The notes: generated by a model from the letters alone, not told the origin. Shown: positions 1-13,059, numbered from the stretch's first letter. The stretch: 64,000 bases of DNA from Silene conica (GCA_029255685.2 CM055312.2:69392792-69456791); one strand, 5' to 3'. Made by a program: numbers and translations.

Positions 1-1924
1 AAGGTCGAAAGTTTAACATTTATTTGAAATATGCATAAATTCGTTTGCTTAGGATATTGAGCTATTAGGAGTGACTCATGTGCAGCAAATGGTTTGAGTT
101 AACAGTTTTCAGCTTGTCAATGTTTTACTTCTATCTAATTAGTCGTAATTAGTTGCATGAGTTTGCTTGAGGGCAAGCAAAGGTTTGGTTTGGGGAAGTT
201 TGATGTGTGCTTTTTATATAGACCTCTTAGGCCATATTAGCACACATTTCTATGCTTATTCCGTAGTATTTTGCTACAATATCCCCCGAATAGTCTACTT
301 TGGTTTGTTTTGCTACTTTGCAGATATGAGCCGGAGAAGATCATAATTGAGCCTAAATCATGTCCTCATCATGCATACATTTAGGAGAAAAGTTTAGTCG
401 GAGCTTGTTACTACAATTTTTGAGTGCGCATAGAAGCAATGAAAGTCTATCAAGCGAAGGGAGAACTTCAATTTGCTAGTGGCTACTTTGGAGAGCCATA
501 TCTCGAGTTATACAGTAGATAATAAGGTGATTCTAGTTGGAGATGAAAGCTTATCCTCTTAGCTTTCCAACGCCACCAAGAACGCTTTATTTGAGCGAGT
601 AACGAAGAAATGGAAGCCATTTGAAGTTCTGTGCGCAGTGCAGGTTTTGCTTCTAAAAGTCCTCGATCGAGAGGTCTTGCTTCTAAAAGTCCTCGATCAA
701 GAGGTTTTTCTTCTTAAACTCCTAGATCGAGAGGTTTTGGTTCCTAATCTACTAGATCGGGAGCTTTTGATAGCTATTCTTCTCAATCGAGAGGTTTTCC
801 TCTCGATCGAGAGCCTTGTCGGGTGACTGTTCAATTTCCCGAGAGTTTATGTCAGTTTATTTTGTGTCGTCTATAAGAACTCTCTTGAGAGTTCATTTTA
901 GGTTGTCTTCTCTTTTACCTCTGTCCCTTTTATCAGACTTTTCTTCTCAAAAAAATAAAATACGTACTTTAGTTTCTTAATTTCTCATTGCTTCTAAGGA
1001 TTATCAATCGGGTTTTGTTAATCTGGTTTCATTACCGTTCTTACGCCGGATTCTACTTGATTGTAATGATTCTTTCTCTATTAATCTTAATCTTTTTGTT
1101 CTTGTTTTACTACTGTTTTCATATACTTTGTAATCATTCTGCCTTCATTCTCGTTTTCTCCTTCGAACTCCGTAACCCTGTACTCGTTTATGTCTCGGTA
1201 ATCGTGCCCTTGTACTTTCCTTGCCTCGGTTTTATATCCCTGTTTTTATCATTGTTTTCATATTTTCATAACATGTCAATCATTAGCACGCTTAGCGTAG
1301 TTGTATTCATTTATAATTTCGTTATGAGTAGCTAAATCGTCTATATGCCGGGATGAGGGAAACTGTGTCTTATGCATGATAGGTTATAACCGGGTTGGGT
1401 AGTTTTGCGGTAGAAATTTTCGTTAAGCAATATAATTGTGTTTGGTTGAATGAGTATACGCAGGAGACCATTCGTTTAGTTAAACCCCGACCTAGATCGG
1501 AAGATTGGAAGGGTAAGGCTTGCTTAGCAATAATAATTAGTTTCTGTAAGGGCGGAAGTCAAGCAGAAATGACCTTAGGGCGACTTAAGACCGGAAGGTA
1601 TAGTCGGGTTAGAGACGTGACTGTAATAACCTAGCCCTTCCTACCAATAATCTGACCAACCTAGTTTATACCGATAATGCTGACGACACAGTGACCCGAA
1701 ATCCTAGCATATTCCTCTATTATGAATTTATTTTATATCATCCTCATTTCTTTCCGTAGTTTAGATAAAACAATTTCAAACCCCCAATTTTTGTGACATT
1801 CCGATAGACCAATTTAGGCAGATAATTAGCAATTTTGCCTCCCTGTGGAGATCGACCCTACTTACCGCTGACTTGTGTTAGTAGTACTTAGGTATTTATT
1901 TTTGGTACTGAAACGACGGTATCA
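1..1924 (+). repeat. LTR-like sequence of uncertain class, possibly a Tat/Athila-type remnant
   Basis: There is no credible gene here; the open frames are short and lack domains. A purine tract ending GGTTTGGGGAAGTT at about 187-200 is followed by TGATGTGTGC, which looks like a polypurine tract meeting an LTR start. Near 1835-1875 the phrase CTCCCTGTGGAGATCGACCC resembles text I associate with Tat/Athila-lineage Gypsy elements. The segment ends where homology to the Copia LTR begins at 1925. The class is inferred from appearance only. It could equally be a diverged 5' part of the Copia LTR, although it does not resemble the matching part of the 3' LTR (13060-14297). Confidence 0.35.
638..826. 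repeat. Minisatellite of CTCGATCGAGAG palindromes
   Basis: About six units spaced roughly 25-33 bp apart are each centred on a near-palindrome: CCTCGATCGAGAGG, CCTCGATCAAGAGG, CCTAGATCGAGAGG, CTAGATCGGGAGCT, CTCAATCGAGAGG and CTCTCGATCGAGAG. The linkers are pyrimidine-rich variants of TTTTGCTTCTAAAAGT. A frame stays open through the array only because the repeats contain no stops; I do not regard it as a gene. Confidence 0.8.
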
Positions 1925-2087
1925 GTGAAACTGAACCACTTCAAAATATCGTGTCTCCTCTTACTTTATATTCTTTATTCTTTACTCACGCTTAACAACA
2001 AAACATCGAAGAAGAATCGAAAAAGTTGACATACTCAATTCAACCCCCCTCCCCTTCTTGAGTATATCTAGATCAATAGACTCTTCA
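1925..2087 (+). repeat. 3' end of the 5' LTR of the SIRE-type Copia element
   Basis: These 163 bases match 14298-14464, the end of the 3' LTR, with small differences, including the length of the C run near 2045 versus 14420. The LTR closes with CTCTTCA, directly before the primer-binding site. Upstream of 1925 the similarity to the 3' LTR stops abruptly, so the rest of the 5' LTR is replaced, deleted or beyond recognition. Confidence 0.8.
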
Positions 2088-2089
2088 AT

Positions 2090-2101
2090 TGGTATCAGAG
2101 C
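2090..2101 (+). promoter_or_regulatory. Primer-binding site, initiator tRNA-Met type
   Basis: TGGTATCAGAGC is the standard complement of the 3' end of plant initiator tRNA-Met. It lies two bases after the LTR end and would prime minus-strand DNA synthesis for the Copia element. Confidence 0.9.
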
Positions 2102-2154
2102 CTCGTGCTCTTGACAGCCTTACAGCTTAAGATTGATCCTTCTATTGATTCTTT

Positions 2155-5100
2155 ATGGATTTTAAACACTTGAAGTGTCCCATCTTCGATGAAAAGAACT
2201 ATAGCTTGTGGAAGAACATGATGACCCACTACGTCAATGGATGTGATTGAGAATGCTGGAAGGTAATTCAAACTGGACCAAAGATGATCTTGGTCGCCGC
2301 TGCAAATGGAACAACATATCAGAAGATGGAAAGTGACTATGTGGAAGCAGATTACAAGATTGCTGAGAAAAATTCAAAAGCCATGAGTCTACTTCAAAAC
2401 GGTATGATTACTTCTGAATTTGATCGTTTCTCTTCTTGTAATTCAGCCAAAGAAATATGGGATGGCCTAGAACTTGCCCACGAAGGAACTTCCTTAGTCA
2501 AGAAACATCGCATAGACTTGTTAATTCAACGATATGAACTTTTCACTATGGAAAAGAATGAATCGATTGATAGCATGTCTGCACGATTTTCTTGCATATT
2601 AAATGAACTATGGAACCTTGGTAGGAAGTATGATTCTGAGGACATAGTTAGAAAAGTCCTTAGAAGCCTTACCAAAAAGTGGCAACCAAAAGTCACTGCA
2701 ATTGAAGATGCTCGTGATCTCACGACCTTGACCTACCAAGAACTCATTGGATCTCTAATGGCCCATGAGATAATGTTGAACAAAGATGATGATGATCATC
2801 CTAAAGGCAAAAACGTTACCTTACAAGCATCTACAAGCGAAGAGTGCGAACCTGAATTGGAAGATGAAACAGTTCTATTCGCAAGGCGCTTCAAAAAAGG
2901 CAGACTTCAAAGGAAGATTTACCAAAGCAAACAACAAGACCTATGATAAGAAGAAGAGTGATTCTAAGCAAACCTTCTTCAAACGAGGATGCTTCAAATG
3001 TGGTGATCAAGGCCATATGATCAGGGACTGTCCAAGCTAGGACAAAATCAAAGAAAAATCTAAACGAGAAAAGACCAAGACTAAATTCAAAAAGGTTATG
3101 CTCGCATCTTGCTGGGGAGAATTAGACTCCGAAGATGACGAAGATTCAGAAGAAGATGAGGTTGCAAACCTGTGTCTAAGCAACATCAGTTTAGATCTAA
3201 TTTTCGACGATCATAAATCATCACAATTTTGCCTTTATGGAGAATCAGATTTAGACGATGAAGACCAAGAGGTAAATTTTTTACAGCTTAAGAGTCAAGT
3301 TAAAAATTTATCTAAGTCTGCATTAATTAAATACTTTGAACAAACCTTGGATCAATGTCACGAACAAAGTCTTGAAATAGACGAGTCGAAAGAGCAGATC
3401 CTTGACATTGCAGAGGAAAATCAACTTCTAAAAGCCAAAGCTAAGAAACTGAAATCCAAAGTTAACATTGACGCAAATGTTAAATTGGAAACATTAATGT
3501 CTGAGAAAAAAATTCTTGAGTCTAAAGTTATAGCTAATGAAGCCATAACCTCAAAATTAAAACTCAACATTAAGGAGCTTGAATCTAAGGTTATAGCCAA
3601 TGAAGCTATAACCTCAGATTTAAAAAGGGAAAATGAACTTCTAAAGAGCAAAACTACACCAGTCGTTGTAGATGAAACTCATCAAGAAGAAGTTGAAATC
3701 CTCGAGCAAAAAATCATTGATCTGGAATTCAACTTGACCAAAATTAAAAAAGAACATGCCAAATTGTGTTCAATTTTGATAAGGATATTCAAGACTTGAA
3801 AGAATCTAACAATGTTGACCACACCTCCTGCATAAAAGAAATAGATTCCTTGAAAGACCTCCTTCTTCATGCTCGAAAGATTCACGAAAAATGGGAAGGA
3901 AGTACTAACGTACTGAACTTCTTAACCGAACAATCTGACAATAACATGAAGATGGGTCTAGGTCATGAATGCTATGGGATAAGGGACCATTCTAATGTCA
4001 GCAAAAACCCACTAATCGTGACTTTAGAAAAATAAAGTATGTAGACTTGCCTGAATACTTAATTTGTACTTACTGTGGTCATACTGGACACCTACGCAAT
4101 AATTGCGTAAAACACGCACTCGACTTCAAAACTGGAGTCAAATTTGTAAAATCTCTAGGTACACCAAATGATGCCATCTCCATCATCGATAGTGAGAAAA
4201 GTGATAAAAGCGATGCTGAGGAAAGGAATAATGATCACAGATGGTTCTATGACATGTCTTTCGACTATACAGAAAAGAAAAATAGAACTACCCAAATCCC
4301 TAAACCTACAACACATAAGAAACAAAACACCAAGACGTATGCAAAATCAACAAAACTCAACTACAACAAAACTAAAAGAACTTTAGTAAGACAAATTTGG
4401 GTTACGAAAGAAGATATTTTTATAATTACTAAGTCTAAAGGACCCAAGTATGCTTGGGTACCTAAAACCTGTCTTTAAACTTATTTTGTGCAGATAATCG
4501 CTAAGGAAAATAACTTATGGTACCTCGACATTGGATGCTCCCGACACATGACAGGAGATGTCAACCTATTCACAACCTTAAAACCGTTTGACGGAGGAAA
4601 GGTTACCTTCGGAGATAACAAAAAGGGTAAAGTTATAGGAGTCGGTAAGATAGGCATCTCATCGTCTCATACTATTAGCGATGTATATCTGGTAAGTGGC
4701 CTCAAACATAAATTAATAAGTATATCTCAGTTATGCGACAAAGGAAACAAAGTCGTCTTTCATGCAGATGTTTGTCGTATAATTGTGGAAGGTACAAGTA
4801 AGGTAATACTTGAAGGTCATAGGAAGAAAAATGTTTATATGATTGATTTAAATGTTGTGCCTACTAACTCTCTCTCATGTATGAAAGTTACGTTAGATGA
4901 TCCATGCCTTTGGCATAAGAGATTAGGGCATATTAGTTCTCATATTCTTAGCAAACTGAAGAGATGGGACTTGGTCGAAGGTCTCCCAAAGATCAAATTT
5001 GATCAAGACAAGATGCGTGACACATGTGCATGATGCAAACACGCCAGATCATCCTTCAAACCAAAAAGAATAGTAAGTACTAACCAAGCTCTTGAACTGG

Positions 5101-7772
5101 TACATATGGATCTTTGTGGCCCTATAAAGGTAAGAAGCAGAGGTGGTTCCAGGTACGTTTTTTTTCTAGTTGATGATTATTCTAGATTTGTTTGGCCAAT
5201 GTTTCTTCACTCTAAAGACGAAACATTTGATGAATTTGTTAATCTCATGAAACTTGTCCAAAACAAATTAAAATCTAACCTAGTAACAATTCGAACTGAC
5301 CATGGAACTGAGTTTGACAACCATGCTTTTATTGAATTCTGTTAAACCAACGGTGTTGGACATAACTTCTCTGCACCTAGAACCCCACAACAAAACGGAG
5401 TAGTAGAACGCATGGACAGAACCCTAGTAGACATGGCTAGAACAGTGCTTCTTTGTAGCGGTCTACCTAGAAACTTTTGGGCTGAGGCTATCAGTACAGC
5501 TTGCTATATTCATAATCGTGCTATGATTAGACCTATCCTTAAAAAGACACCTTATGAACTTCTACGTGGTCGTAAACCTAATATATCTCATTGAAGATGT
5601 TTTGGGAGTAAGTGCTTCGTTCATAACAATGGTAAAAATCGTTTAAGAAAATTTGACCCTAGAAGTGATGAGGCAATTTTCATAGGATATTCTGATCATA
5701 GTAAAGCCTATAATTTTTTTAATAAACGTACCTTGTGCATAGAAGAGAGTATACATGTTATCTTTGATGACAATAATGCCTTCGATAAGCCTTTCCAGAA
5801 GGAGGAGGAAAACCTAGACGAACCAGACTTTCGTTTGTCAAGGGAGGATCCTCCAGAGATAGAAAATGATGATGAAGGCAAAATTTAAGGAATCAACGAT
5901 GAACTTAACTTGGGAGAAAATGATACGAGAACTGAGACCACAGTTGATGATATTGTTCACCAGTCTCAAACCAATGACTTGGAACCCAGGGTTGTAGCTA
6001 ATGAAGCTACAACTTTGAATCAAAACCAAAGGGAAGAGGTCATAGTTATACCTGACTCTCTTATAAACCCTGGTCTGGATTCAGGGGGAACAAGTCAAAA
6101 TCCTGAGCCAAGTAGTAGCAACGAAAACAATCAATCGAGAAACTGGATATATAAAGGCTCTCACCCTCTGGACAACATAATAGGAAGCCTTACAGAGGGA
6201 GTCCAAACTCGAAGAAGCTTAAACAACTTCTGCTCATTCTACTCCTTTCTCTCCACAATTGAACCTACCAACATAAAAGACGCCCTCGCAGAACCTGACT
6301 AGATAGTCGCCATGCAAGAAGAACTTCAACAGTTCGAAAGAAATAAAGTATGGCATCTCGTTCCTGGTCCAAAAGATAGATCAGTAATTGGAACGAGATG
6401 GGTATTCAGAAATAAACTGGATGACTCTGGAGTCATCGTGCGTAACAAAGCAAGACTAGTCGTTCAAGGATACAATCAGCAAGAAGGGATCGATTATAAC
6501 GAGACCTTCTCTCTAGTCGCTCGCCTTGAGGCGATTCGCTTGCTCATAGCATTTGCTGCACATAAAGGAATGAAACTATTTCAGATGGACGTTAAGACTG
6601 CATTTCTTAATGGCTATCTACACGGGGAAGTCTATGTCGAACAACCTCCTGGATTTCCTGGCAGCAAACTCAAAGATCATGTATTCAGACTGGACAAAGC
6701 TCTTTATAGGCTGAAACAAGCCCCTTGAGCATGGTACGACAGACTATCAAAGTTTATATTGGAAAGCGGATTCAAGAGAGGATCAGTGGACAAAACATTA
6801 TTTCTGAAGAGTGAAAATTCCGATCTATTAGTAGTCCAGATTTACGTTGACGATATTATATTTGGCTCAGCCAACAAAAAGTTGTGCCAATATTTTTCAG
6901 AGTTGATGACATTCGAGTTCGAGATGAGTATGATGGGAGAATTAAAATTCTTCCTTGGACTTCAAATCCAACAAACGAATGAGGGTATCAAAGTGCATCA
7001 ACAAAAATACATCAAAGAATTAATAAAGAAATTCGGAATGGAATCCTCTCATCCTATGCCTACTCCAATGGTAACAGATAAAAAGCTTACCAAAGACGAA
7101 GACGGTAAGTCAGTAGATAAAACCACTTATAGAGGTATGATCGGCTCACTTCTTTATCTTACTGCAAGTCGTCCAGATATAATGTTTAGTGTCTGCGTCT
7201 GTGCTCGGTTTCAATCTGCACCAAAAGAATCGCATATTATTGCGGTTAAGAGAATTCTATGATATCTAATTGGAACATCAAAATTATATTTATGGTATCC
7301 CCTAGATTGTAATTTTAACCTACTAGGATATTCGGATGCGGATTATGCAGGTTGTTCTTTAGACATAAAAAGTACTTCTGGACTTGCGACCTTCGTTGGA
7401 CCATGTATTATATCATGGGCATCCAAGAAACAAAATTATGTCGCTTTATCAACCGCAGAAGCAGAATATATTGCAGCTGCACTAGTATGTTCCCAACTCC
7501 TATGGTTAAAACAACAACTGCTTGATTATGGTATTGACGTGGGATGTGTACCTATCTTATGTGATAATACGAGTGCTATAATAATATCTAAAAACCCGGC
7601 TCAGCACTCGAGAACAAAACACATAGAAATTAGACATCACTTCTTACGCGACCATGTAGAAAAAAAAACATTAAATTGGAATTTTGTAGTACGGAAAAAC
7701 AATGGGCAAATATTTTTACCAAACCATTGGCTAGGGACCGATTTGAGACTTTGCGATTGGAAATTGGTTTAA
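2155..7772 (+). pseudogene. Degenerate Copia gag-pol (SIRE/Maximus-like)
   Basis: Remains of a Ty1/Copia polyprotein. Gag starts at ATG 2155 (UBN2-type gag, broken by a TGA near 2240) and includes a CCHC knuckle CFKCGDQGHMIRDC near 2990-3030. An acidic coiled-coil stretch (3098-3800) and a second knuckle CTYCGHTGHLRNNC near 4065 follow. Pol, mostly in one frame from 4047, shows a protease-like WYLDIGCSRHMTGD (the usual DSG reads DIG, so the catalytic motif is damaged), the pre-integrase motif WHKRLGHIS, integrase (MDLCGPI, DDYSRF), reverse transcriptase with YVDDII near 6845, and RNase H (CDNTSA, HIEIRHHF). Stops interrupt it near 5031, 5343, 5592, 6300, 6726 and 7260, several explicable by one transition, and gag is frameshifted near 2940 and 3790. 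It is not functional. Confidence 0.92.
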
Positions 7773-7964
7773 TCGGTGACACCTAATCAATCTTAAGAGC
7801 TAAAATAACCCAATGACTGAATATGTAAAGACAGAATTATATGACTGTGTCCGTATATTCCGTTGCATGCCTTTGTATGTTATTTTTACTAAATACTTGA
7901 ATTTCGATTATATTACTCTATATGTTATACGAATGTACACAACCAATTTCTCGATCAATAATAT

Positions 7965-10438
7965 TGTAACACCCCCATTTACCTAGGAACCTGAACTAGG
8001 ACTTCCAGGGTAAATAAGACTGTTACCATCCTGGATAACCCAGGGTAAGAGATAATCATAGTGAAAGATAAACAGTACTTTAAGTTACTTAACCAAGAGT
8101 CGAAACTAAACTGTTACATGCATAGTCTAAAAACCAAAACTCAACATATGAAAAGTACAAACGAACTATTACAAGCTAGGTGATCTATAACTAGGTGAGT
8201 CTGATCCAAGTTTCTCTCTCCATGCCCAGATCCTAGTCCGTCTGTCTTTGCCCTGAAAAATCTACTCCCCATTTCGGATCATCGTAGGTGAATACGAATA
8301 CACTGTCAACCTCGCGGTTGAGTAGGATAACACAATAACAAAAATACAATATAAATGATATGCAATGCCATGATATGCTCGAGCTCAATCTCAATCTCAT
8401 TCTCATTTTCATTCTCATTCTCGTTTTTCATTCTCAAACCCGTAACACCCAGCCATACCGAACCTCCCGGCAGACTATACTCGGCCGTCGCCGAACACCA
8501 GCATAACAGCTGAGGTCACCAGGTCTAGCCCTACAGAACTAGCCTGGGCCCAATAATAACTCATCATCAACTCAATCTGTAACCAATGCTCATGCCATGC
8601 TTATGAATGCAAAATTAAAGAACCAACACTGAAAATAAATCTCATAATAATCATACTTGCATTCATAACATCCAATCACATACATACATAACACATTACA
8701 GAAATAGTTCCAGTGTATCCTACCTGTAATAGCAAATCTGAAGCAACCAACACCGTCTAGTAATGTTCCTCTTCAAATTCCGATCCTATAAATATTAATT
8801 TTATCAAATTCTATTCATGCACTAAATACTACTAAAACTACACGTTCATAACTGACTACCCGTATCACCTCAGATACATATAGCTATATACAGATCAATT
8901 CCATCAATTACTTAGAAACTTACTAAATTTAGACCAACTATATATGTATACTTACCAAAAATAGCATGAGGTTAAATAAACGGTTATGATTAAATCAACA
9001 ACAATAATTTTATAGACAAAAAATCATATTATTCATTAACGCTAATAACCGTCATCATTGCAAGTATTATCTTTTATAATTATATTACACTACCACCATA
9101 TCAAAATTAACAATAATATATTATACAACAATAATTATTAATAATAATAAACATTAATAACATTAATAATAAAACAATAATAATATTAATAATAAAACAA
9201 TAATAATAATAATAGCCATGATTAGTACTAAAGATCATCATCATGATTAAGGTCATACGGATTACGACACATCCCAGCCAAGAATATTATCACACGAAAA
9301 CCTACGGCAAAACACGACAGCACAGACCCAGAACAGCATTCACAAACACTACCGCTGGCACCAACCTCCACCACTGGCTCTGCCTGTGACACCACCAGGC
9401 TCGCCTCTGAGCCACGGTGGTTCTAGGGGAGTCAGTGGTGGCCGTCGCCACCTTAAAACCTGCCAGCAAACCCACGACAATCCCAGCGTCACCATCCGAC
9501 CCGAAAACCCGCGTTTTAACACCGTTGACAAAACCCGCTGTAAAACTGTAAAGAACCACCACCAACCACCGTGCTTACCACCATACTAACCCCCGGGCTA
9601 CCTTCTATCCCAAAACTCAAACACCCATAACAAATCAGAAACAGAACCGACTCGAATTTCAGTTTAACAAGCATACGCATAAACTCTGTTCTAGAAAAAC
9701 GAAGACAGAGGTTTTGGACACTGTGGTAAACGACCTTCAAGGGACGTCCTAGGCGGTCAACGACGCAACAAACTATGGTTAAAACGCTTCTACTAACACC
9801 CTAGATCTATAATAAACGAAGATCAGAATCATAAACACAATTATACTATATCGTCATGTGAAACAAAAGGGGAAGAAAAACTGCAGAAACAGGAAATACG
9901 AAGAAGACATGGTGAACATACCCTCTTTATGGATCAAACGACCTGCTCTAGCACCCCTAGACCACCGTGGAAACCTCTCCTATGCAAACTCGGAAGTGGC
10001 GGCAGAAGGTGTGGTGAGTGTGTGTAAGTCGATTAGGTTAGGATAGGGTTTACTTGAGGTGTATATAAGAGGCGGCAGAGAGGCTTTTCTGAAATTCTGA
10101 TTTCAGAAGTGTGTGGAGGTCGTGTATGGGTTGTATTTTCACGCAACCCTAGGCCCATTTGACGTGGCTATCAGTATATGGGTCAAGCCTTTCACGCATC
10201 CCAAGACCCAATAACATAATTCAATTACGGTTTTGTTACACACTCGCATATACGACTCAAACTACTAACCCATAAGGCACCTCGTTCACCAAAATATTTT
10301 CGCTTACAAAAGCTTAACTTATCCCATAAACTCGTCGACATATAATTAATATTAAATATTAAATAAAACGAAATAAAATAAGTAAATAAATAAATAAGTA
10401 AATAAATAAATAAATAAATAAAAATACGAAGTATTACA
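7965..10438 (-). mobile_element. Solo LTR, probably Gypsy, inserted in the Copia element
   Basis: The 2474-bp segment starts TGTAACACCC, ends GTATTACA and is flanked by a perfect 5-bp duplication AATAT (7960-7964 and 10439-10443), the signature of an LTR insertion reduced by LTR-LTR recombination. It lies between pol and the envelope-like ORF of the host element. A TATA-like TATATAAG/CTTATATA near 10058-10066 sits about 375 bp from the right end, a similar place to TATA-like sequences in the other LTRs here. Orientation is inferred from that similarity and is uncertain. Short open frames inside (for example 9302-9589) carry no domain and are not called. Confidence 0.85.
9368..9441. repeat. 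GC-rich inverted repeat inside the solo LTR
   Basis: A 9-bp perfect inverted repeat, CCACCACTG at 9368-9376 and CAGTGGTGG at 9433-9441, encloses a GC-rich stretch with further short dyads such as GGCTCGCCTCTGAGCC. It is a local GC island in AT-rich DNA. Confidence 0.5.
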
Positions 10439-10849
10439 AATATAATATTCAAATATTAACAAAATCACATTATACCAAAAAATATAATCTTTACCGAAAA
10501 TCTACTTACCTCAAGTACGTAACATATTAAAGCCGTATCTACAAAAAAATTACGTACCAAAATTTACGTAACAAATAAAATTGTAACAACTTTTACGTTT
10601 TACCTAAAACCATTTATTACCTAACCTACCCCCACGTAAACCCACCTTTTACCACTCTAACACTCAACATCATCCTTCCCATAACCGTCCCCTCACTCTT
10701 ACACTAACTTCACCTCACTTCCCTCTGTCAGATCCCATTTACCCCAAAACCACTACCCAATTTCAATTACACTCAAGAACTCAAGAAACTCTCAATTAAA
10801 AACAACCAAAAAAATCCGACCAAGAATCCGATAAACCCTCATACACAAA

Positions 10850-12347
10850 ATGCCACCACTCTCCGCTCGTCGTTCCACCCGTCACAAACACCACTCTCCG
10901 ACACCAATACCATCTCCACCACCGTCCCCAGAACCGATTTCTGTTACCATTCCAAAATCAAAAGGTAATAAGAGGCGTAAGGTAGACAAGGGAAAATCAG
11001 TTATGGGGGATGAGGTTTTCGAAGAAGGTTTATCACCCCCGTACTCTGTTTTGAGACATCTCCGGTGAAGCGACTAAGGCGGGTTTAGAAAAAGTTCGCA
11101 TGACTAAGCAAGAAGGTATGTTAATCGAACGTTTATTACCATATTCCATACATGCAGGCCGATTTTATCCGACTTATTGGGTAGATGGGTCTCCGTCTTT
11201 GCAATTTTTTAAAGACTTCTTGATTTTCCAAGATTGGTTATATGTTAGTAATTTTTCGGGTCTCATATTTCCTATCGAAGTCATACAATTTTTTGCCTCT
11301 GTAAAATTGGTCGAAAATGGGTTGAGGGCCGTGGTTAATGGTCGGGATGTCGACATTACGTTTGATGATGTGTGTCGTGTGTTTAAGTTGAAAAACGAAG
11401 GGTTAGTTCTTGATCCGAGTAAGGAATGGTCTAATGTGTCTAAAGATGAAAAAATGGAGATTAAGAGGTACTTCGATGATCATGCGACGGAAGTCAGTCC
11501 ACTGTTAACAAACTCTTTTAATCCCAAACTCAAGTTTTTTGTGAACTTTCTTTGGAACTCAGTCTTGCCTCGACGTGGAGGTCGGGATAAGATGAGTTGT
11601 TGTGAGGCTATCGTTCTTTACAATTGGTTAGTCGGTGTTAAGGTAAATTTGGCGCCTCTATTTTGCGCAAAACTCGTTCATGTGTCCAAAACTTTAGTCA
11701 AGGAGCGTTTTTGTACTACTTTGGATATACCTTATGGGATGTGGGTCTCGGAATTACTATTCCATGTCGGAGTTGTTGCCGTGAGTAGCTACGGAGTGGT
11801 ACCCCGAGACCGCATGAATGACAAGTTGTTGAAGTTAATGAGAATTCTTGGTAAAGATGGTGATTTGCAATTTGGCCGAGAGAGTGGTGAGGAGGTTAAG
11901 GTAAATGGTAATTTGGATGGTTTCGAGGGTAAGGTTGATAAATTGTTCTCTTTAATTTCTGGGTTGAAGAGTGTTAAGGCCGAGAGTGGTCGTGGGTCGG
12001 GTTTGGATGCCGAGTTACGAGAATGGATGCAAAGAGTTGATGGGAGTCTTGCACAACTTTGCCGTGATCTTAAGGAGCTTAAGGAGGAAGTAATCGTGGT
12101 TAGTGACCGTCACGAATTCCTCACGACCCACGGTGGGGCTCCTGTTCGTGATAATCGGATATTAAGTGAGGATGGTCGTCAATGCTTAGCCGCGGTCAAG
12201 GCCTTGTTTCTAAAAGTGCTCAATTTCGAACGTTCGGTGGAGGCTCAAGCAAGAAACATTGGAAGTTGCTTGGGTCGTTTGTCGACTTTGGAGTATCGTA
12301 CTAGGCCGGAGTTCGTGAACCCTCACATTGTTCATCACCCGGAATAA
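10850..12347 (+). pseudogene. Envelope-like / plant transposon protein ORF of the Copia element, frameshifted
   Basis: SIRE-type Copia elements carry an extra ORF after pol. Here the start at ATG 10850 gives a Ser/Pro- and Arg/Lys-rich N-terminus (MPPLSARRSTRHKHHS, then a basic GNKRRK cluster) that stops at 11066-11068. A second frame from 11100 runs 415 aa to 12347, with a globular region (residues about 1-260) recalling the 'putative plant transposon protein' domain, then a charged, probably coiled-coil C-terminus (LRE.MQRVDGSLAQLCRDLKELKEEV). The two frames differ, so one frameshift between about 11040 and 11100 separates them. The family is identified by recognition only and its function is unknown. 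It is the best-preserved coding part of this element. Confidence 0.65.
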
Positions 12348-13045
12348 GTAATTGTCGTGTGTGCCTTGTTTTGGTTGGTTGCAGGAATCGTATTTTGGCG
12401 AAGGTGCGGAATTTGGTTTTGGGCTCTCTTGGTGGCTGTAGACATCTAGCCCAATTCCCTTCCCCTTTCTTTATTTCCTTTTCTAAACAATAGCCTTATT
12501 TTGCTTGGCCCAATTTTCTTTAAACTTGATTCGGCCCATTGGCTTATATGTTCTGTTTCGGATTGTTTACACTTTCGGATATATTCTTACCTATGCTTAC
12601 ACAATTCGGCCCATTAGGCTATGTCACTTAAACATTCGGCCCTTTGGCACTTTTCTAATTGTCTAACTATTCGTCCCATAGGTTTAATACACGTGGTTGT
12701 GTGTTGTTTTCTTATTCGTATTTCGTATATGTTTGATATTAATCATGTTTGTGTGTTTAGTTTAAAATCGCATACTTAGGTTTTGTTTCGTAATGTATCA
12801 TTCTAGTCGTTTTATGTCTTTGATTCTGTCTTTTCAATGATGTCAAGAGGGGGGAAAAGAATGCGACCTAGATACGAATTTGCCTAAGATTGCTCCTTGT
12901 CGTAACGTATTGTCTCTTAAAATTCCTTAAGTATTTGGTTTAATCTAAAAATAGAAACCCTAAGTTGATCTATCTGAATGACCAATATTATTTTGAGGGG
13001 GAACCTTACACTTAGACACGATTCTAGATAAGACTTGTCATCATT
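12348..13045 (+). other. 3' spacer of the Copia element with G-rich tracts
   Basis: No gene is visible. Between about 12490 and 12690 four or five copies of a short phrase around TTCGGCCCATTGGCTT recur at roughly 60-80-bp spacing. Two purine tracts (AAGAGGGGGGAAAAGAA near 12845 and TTTTGAGGGGGAACC near 12993) resemble extra polypurine tracts, a known trait of SIRE-type spacers. Confidence 0.6.
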
Positions 13046-13059
13046 AGAAAGGGGGAATT
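13046..13059 (+). promoter_or_regulatory. Polypurine tract
   Basis: AGAAAGGGGGAATT directly precedes the TG of the 3' LTR at 13060, as expected for the plus-strand primer of reverse transcription. Confidence 0.85.

Noticed and set aside
638..826. 62-aa Leu-rich open frame
   Set aside because: Direct translation of the palindrome minisatellite.
9302..9589. Several overlapping frames in the GC-rich part of the solo LTR
   Set aside because: Overlap on both strands, explained by local GC content; no domain.
10573..10583. TTGTAACA as the right end of the solo LTR
   Set aside because: Its flank does not duplicate the left flank, whereas the end at 10438 gives a perfect AATAT duplication.
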